DNA of 64,000 nucleotides from DLKC01 sp002478885 (GTDB lineage: Bacteria > Bacteroidota > Bacteroidia > Chitinophagales > Chitinophagaceae). A model generated the notes under the pieces. It saw only the letters and a list, made by a program, of their open reading frames with translations, made no database searches and was not told the DNA's origin. The DNA is taken from contig JAXLUI010000003.1 in the NCBI GenBank assembly GCA_046329585.1, forward strand, positions 62,001 to 126,000. Direction: 5' to 3'. Position numbers and translations under genes: made by a program. Positions 34,103 through 42,662 of the stretch are shown here, in pieces. Position 1 is the first letter of the stretch. Every line of letters begins with the position of its first letter.

Positions 34103-35208
34103 TGGAAGACAAACTTTTACTGGAAACTATTGAGCGCTACCTTGGCGGTACAATGCTTGCCGAAGAAAAGGCATGGTTCGAGCAGCTGAGGAAAAACACC
34201 CCTGAGATTGATCAGATGGTTGTTGAGCATAGAATATTTCTTCACCAGATCGAAGAGTTCGGTATGGTGCAGAAAATCAAACATACACTCCATAACACTC
34301 ATAAAACATTGGTTGAAAAAGCCGATATCAACGAGGGTGGTTCCGTTTCAACAAGAGGTCGTGTTGTTCAGTTTTACAATAAATACAAAAAAGTTACGGC
34401 TATTGCAGCCTCTATTGCAGGCCTCACGGCTTTAGTGATCAGTGGCCTTGTTGCTTATTTTTCGCCCGCTGTCAATAACGACCAGATCGAGTTGTTGGGC
34501 AAAAAGATTGAACAGGTTACAAGAACGCAGCAGGCGCAGGGTGCCAGGCTGAATGAGGTGGATTCGAAAATTCCGAAAGATGCAACTGTTACGGCTGGTG
34601 GCACAGCATTCATGATCGATGGTAAAGGGTTTCTTATTACCAACGCCCATGTTGTAAAGGGGTCCGGCACCATCGTGGTGAACAGGAACGGTCAGGAATT
34701 TAACGCCAAAATAATTAATATTGACCATGAACGTGACCTGGCAATTCTAAAAATACAGGACGAAGATTTTAAGCCACTGGGTAATTTGCCTTACGGTATA
34801 AAAAAATCGAGCGTAGATCTTGGCGAAGAATTGTATACCCTTGGCTATCCAAGAGAAGAGATTGTGTACAGCATGGGTTACCTGAGTGCACAGTCTGGCC
34901 GCGATGGCGATACAAGCAGCTGCCAGATCTCACTTAGCGCTAACCCGGGAAACTCCGGCGGGCCTGTATTTAACAAAAATGGGGAGATCGTTGGTATCAT
35001 CAGTAAAAAAGAGACAAAAGCAGAAGGCGTCGTTTATGCCATTAAATCAAAAGGTATCTTTAAGATGATTGATGAGTTGAAAGAAAGCGACACTTCTGTG
35101 CAGAAGATCAAACTCCCATCTTCTTCAAAACTCAAGGGTATGGGCAGAACAGACCAGGTTAAAGAGGTGGAAGATTTTGTTTTCCAGGTAAAAGCTTACC
35201 AGAATTAA
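34102..35208 (+). CDS. Membrane-anchored trypsin-like protease with anti-sigma-like N-terminus
   Basis: A 368-residue protein. Residues 1-95 are cytoplasmic and resemble the helical N-termini of Bacteroidota anti-sigma factors (IERYLGGTMLAEEKAWFEQL, then PEIDQMVVEH). One TM helix spans about 98-119, a coiled-coil stretch follows (about 128-155), and residues 160-330 form an S1C (DegP-like) protease domain with the triad His183 (TNAHVV), Asp212 (HERDLAIL) and Ser285 (NPGNSGGP). There is no PDZ domain. The protease would face the periplasm. Overlap with the sigma gene suggests a sensor that holds the sigma factor at the membrane. The anti-sigma role is an inference. Confidence 0.88.
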   Translation: MEDKLLLETIERYLGGTMLAEEKAWFEQLRKNTPEIDQMVVEHRIFLHQIEEFGMVQKIKHTLHNTHKTLVEKADINEGGSVSTRGRVVQFYNKYKKVTAIAASIAGLTALVISGLVAYFSPAVNNDQIELLGKKIEQVTRTQQAQGARLNEVDSKIPKDATVTAGGTAFMIDGKGFLITNAHVVKGSGTIVVNRNGQEFNAKIINIDHERDLAILKIQDEDFKPLGNLPYGIKKSSVDLGEELYTLGYPREEIVYSMGYLSAQSGRDGDTSSCQISLSANPGNSGGPVFNKNGEIVGIISKKETKAEGVVYAIKSKGIFKMIDELKESDTSVQKIKLPSSSKLKGMGRTDQVKEVEDFVFQVKAYQN

Positions 35209-35799
35209 TGCGCACAGTTGGTTTAGGTTAATATAGGGCCCGGGTTATTCCGGGTCTTTTTTATTTGTCCGGGCCCTGACTTGGAAGGGGATTTACCGGA
35301 AGTTAATGGTAGGGGAACCAATCCTGCAAGCTATGGAATTGACCTCAACTCAGCGGACGACACATTCGGCCGAATTCCACGTTTGGTTAACCGGCTCCAC
35401 TACCTTCGCAACATCCTTGCATACACCCGGCAAAGAACCATGCCTGCAAGGTAATAATAACTATAAGGCAGCCTTGCCCGCCCTCAAACTAAAAGTAGGG
35501 AACCAATCCGCGCATTACAATGGATATATCAGCAAAAAGATGGGAGAACACCCCCGGGCAATCCTATGCCCGGAGTAGGAATGGTGGTACCAAAGCGTAC
35601 TTAAAGCCGTAGTAAAAGCGCACATAAAGCGCAAATAGAGCGTATAGCAAAATAGAGAAAGCCTCTCCCGGATATGGTAAGGCCTGTGCTGGCAGCCTGT
35701 TATCCATGGCCATCCGGCCTGAATTTTCAAAAGAGATTTACAACCGCAATGCTTTTTAATGACTAAATTGTTGCATTAATACGCTCCAAACCGATTGCC
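35209..35799. other. Intergenic region without a recognisable gene
   Basis: 591 bp. After the terminator at 35238-35268, I see no convincing gene. A 15-bp motif GTAGGG(G)AACCAATCC occurs twice (35309 and 35495), which may mark an old local duplication or gene remnant. A 90-codon open frame at 35306-35578 has no signal peptide and no familiar motif, and I do not accept it. Confidence 0.45.
35238..35268 (+). terminator. Intrinsic terminator of the sigma/protease operon
   Basis: CCCGG-GTTATT-CCGGG followed by TCTTTTTTATTT, 30 bp after the protease stop. Confidence 0.75.
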
Positions 35800-37065
35800 A
35801 TGCATAACTGGAAGATTAAGCTTTCGCTTTTCATCAATTATTACGTTTTTGCCATTTTATTAAACAGTTCGGGCATCGCTATTCTGCAGGTGCAGAATAA
35901 TTTTGCCGTTACTGAAAAAGACGCGGCATGGATCGACCCTTGCAAAGATATTAGTATCGCTGTAGTTTCCTTTCTTGTTTCATCCTATATCACGAGGTTT
36001 GGTTACCGGCGCGCAATGCTTACCGCGCTGGGTTTGATCTCCGCAGTGTGCTTTATTGTTCCGAATGCACCTGGTTTTCTCGCTGTGAAACTGCTGTTTG
36101 TAGCGGTCGGGAGCTGCTTTGCTTTGATAAAGATGAGTGTTTACAGCACGATCGGCATCATCACGAAAGACTCAAAAGAACACATCAGCTTTATGAATTT
36201 TATCGAATCGTTTTTCATGGTCGGCAATCTTACCCTGTATTTTATTTTCAGCTCGTTTGTTGACAGCAATAACCCGCAATCGACCTCATGGTTAAATGCC
36301 TACTATTTGATCGGCGGTTTATCCCTCCTGGCATTTTTGTTATTGTTATCATCAGCACTCGATGAATCTTCAGCAAAACCAACTACCGAAAAACCACTTA
36401 CTGCTGAATTTTCCGAGATGTTCAAGCTCGCCGCACAGCCAATTGTACTGGCATTTATTTTCTCGGCTTTCATTTACGTGCTGATAGAACAAAGCATTCA
36501 GAATTTCCTACCCACATTCAATAACAAAGTATTGCTGCTGCCTGCAGCGTTAAGTATTCAAATGGGCAGTATCCTGGCAGGCTCTACAGCAACGGGCAGG
36601 TTTCTGGCAGGCCTCATTCTGAAAAAGCTAAACTGGTTTTATGTGTTAATAGGTTGTCTTTTATGCGCGGCAGCCCTTGTGCTCGTTGCAATGCCGCTGG
36701 CACAAGATGTTACAGCAACCAACGCCACAGGCTGGCTTGATGCACCGGCAGCAGCTTATATTTTCCCGTTGATCGGGCTGATTCTCGCACCGGTTTATCC
36801 GGCTATCAACTCTGTAATACTTACATCGCTGCCTAAACCCAAGCACGGCCTGATGTCGGGATTAATCATCATTTTTTCCGCATTGGGTGGCACCACAGGC
36901 TCGCTGATTACCGGGTACATCTTTCATGAATACAGCGGGCAAACAGCCTTTTACTTTACCCTTGTCCCGATCACCTTGCTGATCATTTGCCTGGTCATAT
37001 TTAAACGCCTGCAAAAAAACACGGCAACAAACGTCGATTTTGATATGAGCAAAGCCGGGCATTGA
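35800..37065 (+). CDS. MFS transporter
   Basis: A 421-residue protein with about 12 hydrophobic helices in two halves separated near residue 190-210 (SALDESSAKPTTEKPLTAEF), the major facilitator layout. The loop ITRFGYRRAML between helices 2 and 3 is the family A-motif region. It is an inner membrane secondary transporter. It lies 127 bp upstream of the trehalase gene in the same direction, so import of trehalose or a related sugar is a reasonable guess, but no substrate motif is visible. Confidence 0.87.
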   Translation: MHNWKIKLSLFINYYVFAILLNSSGIAILQVQNNFAVTEKDAAWIDPCKDISIAVVSFLVSSYITRFGYRRAMLTALGLISAVCFIVPNAPGFLAVKLLFVAVGSCFALIKMSVYSTIGIITKDSKEHISFMNFIESFFMVGNLTLYFIFSSFVDSNNPQSTSWLNAYYLIGGLSLLAFLLLLSSALDESSAKPTTEKPLTAEFSEMFKLAAQPIVLAFIFSAFIYVLIEQSIQNFLPTFNNKVLLLPAALSIQMGSILAGSTATGRFLAGLILKKLNWFYVLIGCLLCAAALVLVAMPLAQDVTATNATGWLDAPAAAYIFPLIGLILAPVYPAINSVILTSLPKPKHGLMSGLIIIFSALGGTTGSLITGYIFHEYSGQTAFYFTLVPITLLIICLVIFKRLQKNTATNVDFDMSKAGH

Positions 37066-37192
37066 TTTTTGTGCCCCGGCAGGAAATGATAGCAGGCAGC
37101 AAACAAAATGCGCCTCTTGTGGCAGCGAAGTATTAATGTGTGCCTTATCTTGCTTCAGAATTCAGGAAAATACTTAACCCCCTATTTGGACT

Positions 37193-38683
37193 ATGGCTTC
37201 AATGGAAATTTTTGAAATGGGAGAGCTCTTCGAAAGAGTTCAGATGGAACAGGTGTATGTGGATGGAAAGACTTTCCCTGATTGTTTGCCCAAAAAAGAG
37301 ATCGAGTCGATTGTTATTGCATACGATACAAGGAAGGCAAAACCGGGTTTTGATCTAAGCGAATTTGTTCACGAAAACTTTACCGAACCAAAGGCAATCG
37401 CATCCGGTTACGAAAGCGACGTTGCCAAACCGTTAAACGAGCATATCACAGATCTCTGGCCTGTGCTTACCAGGAAGCCAAACAAAGAAAAAAGTTCGCT
37501 TATACCTTTACCCAGGCCATATATCGTTCCTGGAGGCAGGTTTCGGGAAATCTATTACTGGGACAGTTATTTTACCATGCTTGGTTTGCAGGTTTCAAAA
37601 CGGGTCGACATGATCGAAAATATGGTGAATAACTTCGCCTACCTGATCGACAAAATCGGCTACATACCGAATGGAAACCGCAGTTACTACAAGGGCCGTT
37701 CCCAGCCCCCGTTTTTCTCCTTAATGGTGAAGCTGCTGGCAGAAGAAAAAGCAGATGACGTACTGATAAAATACCTGCCCCAACTAGAAAAAGAATACGA
37801 GTTCTGGATGCAAGGAGCGGAAAGACTTGATATAACAAATAAGTCAGTTCACCGCGTAGTACTTATGAATGATGGTTCTGTACTTAATCGCTATTGGGAT
37901 GAAAATACAGCTCCGCGGCCTGAATCGTACAGGGAAGATGTTGAACTGGCAGCAAATGCAGCTGACAAAGAAGCCATGTACCGGCATATCCGGGCTGCTG
38001 CTGAAAGCGGTTGGGATTTCAGCAGCCGCTGGTTCAAAGAAGCCAACGAGTTTTCAACTATTCACACCACAGATATAGTTCCGGTTGACCTCAATTGCCT
38101 GTTACTTTTTCTCGAACAAACACTCGCCGAAGTTTACAAGTTGACCAACAACAAAGCAATCGCCGACAGGTACACAAAAGCAGCCCGGCTGCGCACTTCA
38201 GCTATAAAAGAATATTGCTGGAATGAAAGCAAAAAATTCTTCTTCGATTACGATTTTAAAGAACAAAAACAAAAGGAACACTTTACCCTTGCTGCAACCT
38301 TTCCGCTATATTTCAGGGTTGCATCCCAGGCACAGGCAGAACACGTGGCTTCCACTATTCACAGCCAGTTCTTTAAAGAGGGCGGACTCATTACAACACT
38401 GTCAGCTACTCCGCAGCAATGGGATGCACCAAATGGCTGGGCACCTTTGCAATGGATTGCAGTGGCCGGTTTAATGAACTATGGCATGTTTCACCTGGCT
38501 GGTGCCATTACTTCAAAATGGATAGCACTAAATAAAAAAGTATATAAAGCTACCGGCAAAATGATGGAGAAATATAATGTAGCTGATACTGGCCTGATGG
38601 CCGGGGGAGGCGAATACCCCTCGCAGGACGGTTTTGGTTGGACCAATGGTGTCTTATTAAAAATGATGAGCATTTATTATTAA
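37193..38683 (+). CDS. treF: Cytoplasmic trehalase, GH37
   Basis: A 496-residue glycoside hydrolase family 37 enzyme that splits trehalose into two glucoses. Both family signatures are intact: PGGRFREIYYWDSYF (residues 113-127) and QWDAPNGWAP. The catalytic acid Asp lies in ESGWDFSSRW and the proposed base Glu in GGGEYPSQDGFGWTNGV. There is no signal peptide, so it is TreF-like and cytoplasmic rather than periplasmic TreA. It follows an MFS transporter, which could supply the sugar. Using a second in-frame ATG three codons in would change nothing important. Confidence 0.95.
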   Translation: MASMEIFEMGELFERVQMEQVYVDGKTFPDCLPKKEIESIVIAYDTRKAKPGFDLSEFVHENFTEPKAIASGYESDVAKPLNEHITDLWPVLTRKPNKEKSSLIPLPRPYIVPGGRFREIYYWDSYFTMLGLQVSKRVDMIENMVNNFAYLIDKIGYIPNGNRSYYKGRSQPPFFSLMVKLLAEEKADDVLIKYLPQLEKEYEFWMQGAERLDITNKSVHRVVLMNDGSVLNRYWDENTAPRPESYREDVELAANAADKEAMYRHIRAAAESGWDFSSRWFKEANEFSTIHTTDIVPVDLNCLLLFLEQTLAEVYKLTNNKAIADRYTKAARLRTSAIKEYCWNESKKFFFDYDFKEQKQKEHFTLAATFPLYFRVASQAQAEHVASTIHSQFFKEGGLITTLSATPQQWDAPNGWAPLQWIAVAGLMNYGMFHLAGAITSKWIALNKKVYKATGKMMEKYNVADTGLMAGGGEYPSQDGFGWTNGVLLKMMSIYY

Positions 38684-38766
38684 CAACTCAGGTCTCTGTT
38701 ATGGAATCAAAATAATACATATTGGGAAACCCGCACTAAACGCTGCCCATATATACCGAGCTGGTT

Positions 38767-39795
38767 ATGCTGAAAACCATTATCTATTGCATACTCTTTT
38801 CCTTTATCACCGCTTGCTCCGTCAGCAAGCCACACCCGGTTAATTACCATTTCGAATCAGCCAATGGCGAGCCCGACTATAGTAACTTAAATTATTGGGC
38901 GGCACACCCCGAAAAGTATGATCCATCGGACAGCATGCCCAAAAAATTAAAGAAGAGTTATAAACCAGATACTACTGCCGACGTGTTCTTTCTCTACCCT
39001 ACAAGCTTCCTTGACAAAGATTTCCAATCAGGCTGGAATGCGCGCATCGACGATGAAATCATCAATCGGAAAACCGATCAAACAGCTGTGTTATACCAGG
39101 CAAGCATTTTTAATAGTGCCGGCCGGGTGTTTGCACCGCGATACCGGCAGGCCAATTATTACTGCTACTTCACTCATGACACAGCCGCAGCGCTGGCAGC
39201 TTTCGATCTCGCATACACGGATATTAAGGCCGCCTTTCAATATTATCTGGACCATTACAACAATGGCAGGCCCATTATTATTGCATCCCATAGCCAGGGC
39301 ACTACACACGCAAAACGATTGATGCGCGAATTTTTCGATGGCAAACCCTTACAAAAACAATTGGTCGCTGCTTACCTCGCCGGGATGCCCGTGCAACCGG
39401 ATTGGTTTAGCGATATTCCCGCCTGTACCAGCCCTGGCCAAACAGGCTGTTTTTGTAGCTGGCGCACTTTTAAAAAAGGGTATACTGACAGCTTTGTTCA
39501 AAAAGAACAATATACTGCGGTGGTCACCAACCCGCTTACCTGGGACAGCAGCAAGCCTTATGCAGACCGTTTCGCCAATAGAGGCTCCGTGCTATACAAG
39601 TTCAAAAAGACTGTCCCTAAAGTTGCCGGTGCAGAAATCCACCAGGGCGTTTTGTGGACCCCAAAACCTCGCTTCTTTGGCAGTTTTTTATTGAAAACAA
39701 CAAACTACCATATTGCTGATTACAATTTCTACTACCTGAGCATACGCGAAAATGCGATGGAAAGACTAAAGGCCTACAAAGCACACAACAAATAG
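38767..39795 (+). CDS. DUF3089 lipoprotein, alpha/beta-hydrolase type
   Basis: A 342-residue lipoprotein (lipobox ITACS). The domain has VFFLYPTSF, APRYRQANY and a nucleophile elbow ASHSQGT (G/A-x-S-x-G type) followed by a helix, which matches DUF3089 proteins of the alpha/beta-hydrolase fold. The late CSWRTF segment is also typical. It is probably an envelope esterase or lipase, with substrate unknown. It is 83 bp downstream of trehalase; I see no functional tie between them. Confidence 0.87.
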   Translation: MLKTIIYCILFSFITACSVSKPHPVNYHFESANGEPDYSNLNYWAAHPEKYDPSDSMPKKLKKSYKPDTTADVFFLYPTSFLDKDFQSGWNARIDDEIINRKTDQTAVLYQASIFNSAGRVFAPRYRQANYYCYFTHDTAAALAAFDLAYTDIKAAFQYYLDHYNNGRPIIIASHSQGTTHAKRLMREFFDGKPLQKQLVAAYLAGMPVQPDWFSDIPACTSPGQTGCFCSWRTFKKGYTDSFVQKEQYTAVVTNPLTWDSSKPYADRFANRGSVLYKFKKTVPKVAGAEIHQGVLWTPKPRFFGSFLLKTTNYHIADYNFYYLSIRENAMERLKAYKAHNK

Positions 39796-39805
39796 GTTTG
39801 CCTGC

Positions 39806-39813
39806 TAACTTTG
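39806..39813 (+). promoter_or_regulatory. -7 box of lipB, predicting a nearly leaderless mRNA
   Basis: TAACTTTG matches TAnnTTTG and ends 6 bp before ATG 39820. This favours ATG 39820 over the in-frame TTG at 39811, which lies inside the box. Confidence 0.5.
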
Positions 39814-39819
39814 CAGGCT

Positions 39820-40500
39820 ATGCTAAAACAGGTACAATTCCAGGACATTGGTTTACGCCCTTACAAAGAAGTGTGGGATTTCCAGGAGAACCTGCTGGCA
39901 CAGAACATAAGCGCTAAGCAAAGCGGAACGCCGCCACCCAACTATCTGCTCTTTACTGAACACTACCCTGTTTACACTTTAGGTAAAAACGGCAACGAGG
40001 CAAACATACTCATAAACGAGGCTGAACGCGTAGAAAAAGCTGTTGAATACTATCACATCAACCGCGGCGGCGATATCACTTACCACGGCCCCGGCCAAAT
40101 TGTGGGATATCCGGTCATTGATCTCGATCAGTTTAAAACCGACCTCGGCTGGTACCTGCGCAGCCTCGAAGAAGTAATTATACTTACCATGAATTATTAC
40201 GGCCTCCACGGCGAACGCAGCAAAGGCGAAACAGGCGTGTGGCTTAATGCATCTGTGAAAGGCAGCGAACGAAAGATTTGCGCAATGGGCATTCGCTGCA
40301 GCCGCTGGATAACCATGCATGGTTTTGCACTTAATGTAAACAACGATCTCTCCTTTTTCAACAACATCATCCCTTGCGGCATACAGGATAAAAAAGTTAC
40401 CTCACTCGCGCAGGAACTTGGCCGCAATATCGACATGAATGAAGTAAAGCAACTGCTGAAAGAGAACTTCGAAACAGTATTCGGAGCGCAGCTCATTTAA
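39820..40500 (+). CDS. lipB: Octanoyltransferase LipB
   Basis: A 226-residue LipB that moves octanoyl groups from acyl carrier protein to the lipoyl domains of 2-oxoacid dehydrogenases and the glycine cleavage H protein. Signature NRGGDITYHGPGQIVGYP (residues 81-98), catalytic Lys152 in RKICAMGIR and catalytic Cys186 in IIPCGI are all present. The length is normal. Start chosen at ATG 39820, 24 bp after the previous stop. lipA is not adjacent. Confidence 0.96.
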   Translation: MLKQVQFQDIGLRPYKEVWDFQENLLAQNISAKQSGTPPPNYLLFTEHYPVYTLGKNGNEANILINEAERVEKAVEYYHINRGGDITYHGPGQIVGYPVIDLDQFKTDLGWYLRSLEEVIILTMNYYGLHGERSKGETGVWLNASVKGSERKICAMGIRCSRWITMHGFALNVNNDLSFFNNIIPCGIQDKKVTSLAQELGRNIDMNEVKQLLKENFETVFGAQLI

Positions 40501-40544
40501 CCAACTAAGACGCGTATTTTGACCCCGGCAACAGTATTTCAGGG

Positions 40545-40600
40545 CGTCGGCTGCTGTGCGACAGTGCTGGCTTATACGGCATCGCAGACTTTTGCAGCGG
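40545..40600 (-). repeat. Dispersed intergenic repeat, long (hairpin) form
   Basis: GCTGTGCG, an imperfect hairpin TGCTGG (40565-40570)-CTTATA-CGGCA (40577-40581), then TCGCAGACTTTTGCAGCG. It forms an inverted pair with the short copy at 40714. Confidence 0.65.
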
Positions 40601-40706
40601 CGCAACTACCAGCTTTCAGCAGCCGGTGGCAGATTCACTCGTAGAATGATCAGGTGACTTGCATAAATGAGCGCTTGCTTCAGGCCTGCTGCGGGCAGCT
40701 TTGAAG

Positions 40707-40761
40707 TACAAGGGTGCGACGCAACAGTTGATGCCCGTTGCACAAAAGCCGGCTACAAAAG
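40707..40761 (+). repeat. Dispersed intergenic repeat, short form, forward copy
   Basis: GTACAAGG, core GTGCGACGCAAC (40714-40725), TTGATG, then GCCGGCTACAAAA. It ends at the 3' end of the next, convergent gene. Confidence 0.75.
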
Positions 40762-40766
40762 AATCA

Positions 40767-41642
40767 TTAAAAATCGCGCTGAAGCAGCACCTTATTTCGT
40801 TCTTTAAGCTTTTCGTTTTCGTAAAGCTCGAACCTGAACCAGCCTGCGTGGATAAAGTTTGCCTTGTCTATAACCAGGTCGCTTTCGGGGATATTGTTGA
40901 TGGTAAACAATTTCTTACCATCCATTTCGAAGAAGCTGATCTTGTATTTTTTTTGTCCGGCTTCGGGCAATTTTAATTGTATAAACCCGTCTTTATTGGC
41001 AATCACGTAAACTGAGGGAACGTAAATATTATCAGGGTTAAAGGGCCTTAACTGAACTTCATCTTTTCCAAGTACGAACAAAGTATCTTTTGTTGACTTG
41101 TTGATGGAATCTTTAAAATGTTTGTAATAACTGTACTCCATTACCGCGAAAACAGAATCCCTGTTTCGCACAGTGATCATACGCACGGGCGGCGGCTCGT
41201 TGTTTATCGCAGCCGGGTTACTTACCGGCTTATTACCGGTTCCGGGGCTGGTATTATTATCGTTGGGCAATTCACCATAAGACGGCGTTGCCGACGACGT
41301 ATCGGGCACAGCATGCCTTGCTGCTGAAAAATAAAATTTGTCGCCAAGCAACACATAAAAGATGCGATAGTAAAAATTGGTGGGGTACGGCAGCGTGTAA
41401 ACAAACCCATTCTGAGGCAACTCAGGCGATTCAGTTGAGAAGATAGTTTTATAAAATTTAAGACTGTCGAAACTCACCTGCACATTCAATTGTATAAGAC
41501 TGTCGCCGTACTTATTTATCCATGATATCCGTGCCTTTGTTTTATTAAGATCAACGACCGAAAAATCGGGCAACGGCTTTTGAGCTTTCAGCTCGGCACA
41601 ACAGAGGCAAAAGAAAAATACAGCGGGGAAGATCCTGTTCAT
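40767..41642 (-). CDS. Secreted protein, function unknown
   Basis: A 291-residue protein from ATG 41642, which begins a signal peptide (MNRIFPAVFFFCLCC, cleavage near LKAQ). The frame is open 31 codons upstream, but a -7 box at 41663-41670 would then be inside the gene. The mature part has a beta-rich N-terminal domain of about 100 residues (fibronectin-like by eye), a low-complexity Asn/Pro-rich linker around residues 135-165, and a second beta-rich C-terminal domain. Family not recognised. It lies downstream of a PLP-enzyme gene on the same strand. Confidence 0.72.
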   Translation of the reverse strand: MNRIFPAVFFFCLCCAELKAQKPLPDFSVVDLNKTKARISWINKYGDSLIQLNVQVSFDSLKFYKTIFSTESPELPQNGFVYTLPYPTNFYYRIFYVLLGDKFYFSAARHAVPDTSSATPSYGELPNDNNTSPGTGNKPVSNPAAINNEPPPVRMITVRNRDSVFAVMEYSYYKHFKDSINKSTKDTLFVLGKDEVQLRPFNPDNIYVPSVYVIANKDGFIQLKLPEAGQKKYKISFFEMDGKKLFTINNIPESDLVIDKANFIHAGWFRFELYENEKLKERNKVLLQRDF

Positions 41643-41662
41643 TATATGCTTAAAAGTTGCTG

Positions 41663-41670
41663 CAAATATA
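41663..41670 (-). promoter_or_regulatory. -7 box of the secreted protein gene
   Basis: TATATTTG on the minus strand, 20 bp before ATG 41642. It lies within the end of the upstream spacer, so the gene may have its own promoter. Confidence 0.4.
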
Positions 41671-41685
41671 TACGGGATAATGCGA

Positions 41686-42585
41686 TTAAAATGCAAGGGT
41701 TTTGTCGGGAAGTGAGCGGTTACCCTGTAATCCACCGCTGTGGATCATTAATATTTTACTGCCAGGAGGTATTAACGATTGGGTTACCATTTGCTCAACA
41801 GCATAAAACGTTTTTGCAGTATAAACAATATCGGTAGGCAGCCTGTGCTGTTCCCATAATTGATTCATATAATGGATCAGTTCGGGCGGATGTTTCGCAT
41901 AACCACCAAAATGGTAGTCGTGAAATATATGAAAATTTTTGACCTGTTCCTGTACCGGAAGTAACGATTGTACCTGTTGCTCAAGGCCAAGATTTCCCTT
42001 CATTGCGCTGATCCCGATAACCTGCTGCTTTTGCGTAGAAGCAATAATAAGGCCAGCCATCATTGTACCGGTGCCAACAGCACAGGCAATGTGCGTGTAC
42101 TTGAATGCATGTGGATTATACTGTAAAATTTCCGCTGCGCCTTCGGCGCCGCGAATACCAAAGCCACCTTCATTGACCCAGTAAACACCGGGTAACTGCT
42201 GCATGATAGAAGCCTTATCACTATATATGCTGCGGCTCACAAAGTCGAGCTCCATACCAGCCTCCATGGCTTGTTCAAGGGTTCTGGAAAGCACCCGCGG
42301 CCGCTCTCCCCTGATCACGCCAATGCTCTTTATTCCTGCGTATTTGCTGGCAAAAGCAGTTGCTATAATATGATTGGAATAAGCCCCGCCAAGTGTGGCA
42401 ATAGTATCGTAACCTCGTTGTCGTGCATCCTGCAAATAATATTGGAGTTTAAACCATTTGTTGCCACTGACAACCTCATGCAAAAGATCGATACGCAATA
42501 TATCAAGTACAGTATCTTTTTTCTCAAGCCAGTTTGCTTCAATCGTTTGCGTATAGATGTTCCCGAATTCCAACGTACCTTTCAT
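41686..42585 (-). CDS. ACC deaminase / D-cysteine desulfhydrase-family PLP enzyme
   Basis: A 299-residue fold-type II pyridoxal-phosphate enzyme. The PLP lysine is in SGNKWFKLQYYL, followed by the substrate/phosphate motif TLGGAYSNHIIATA and the glycine loop CAVGTGTMMAGL. The family includes 1-aminocyclopropane-1-carboxylate deaminase and D-cysteine desulfhydrase; the reaction cannot be told apart by eye. Cytoplasmic. It is divergent from the nucleotidyltransferase gene. Confidence 0.9.
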   Translation of the reverse strand: MKGTLEFGNIYTQTIEANWLEKKDTVLDILRIDLLHEVVSGNKWFKLQYYLQDARQRGYDTIATLGGAYSNHIIATAFASKYAGIKSIGVIRGERPRVLSRTLEQAMEAGMELDFVSRSIYSDKASIMQQLPGVYWVNEGGFGIRGAEGAAEILQYNPHAFKYTHIACAVGTGTMMAGLIIASTQKQQVIGISAMKGNLGLEQQVQSLLPVQEQVKNFHIFHDYHFGGYAKHPPELIHYMNQLWEQHRLPTDIVYTAKTFYAVEQMVTQSLIPPGSKILMIHSGGLQGNRSLPDKTLAF

Positions 42586-42608
42586 GTGTTTTTAATTCAC
42601 TTGGAAAA

Positions 42609-42639
42609 TTGTGTACTTAATTTGAAACAATTAGTTTCG
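42609..42639 (+). promoter_or_regulatory. Possible promoter of the nucleotidyltransferase gene
   Basis: TTG (42609-42611), a 20-bp spacer, then TAGTTTCG (42632-42639), one mismatch from TAnnTTTG, 23 bp before the ATG. Confidence 0.35.
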
Positions 42640-42662
42640 CAAAAATCTAAAAAACAAACACC

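Noticed and set aside
35306..35578. 90-codon plus-strand frame in the long spacer
   Set aside because: No signal peptide, no familiar motif, unusual composition and no sensible promoter.
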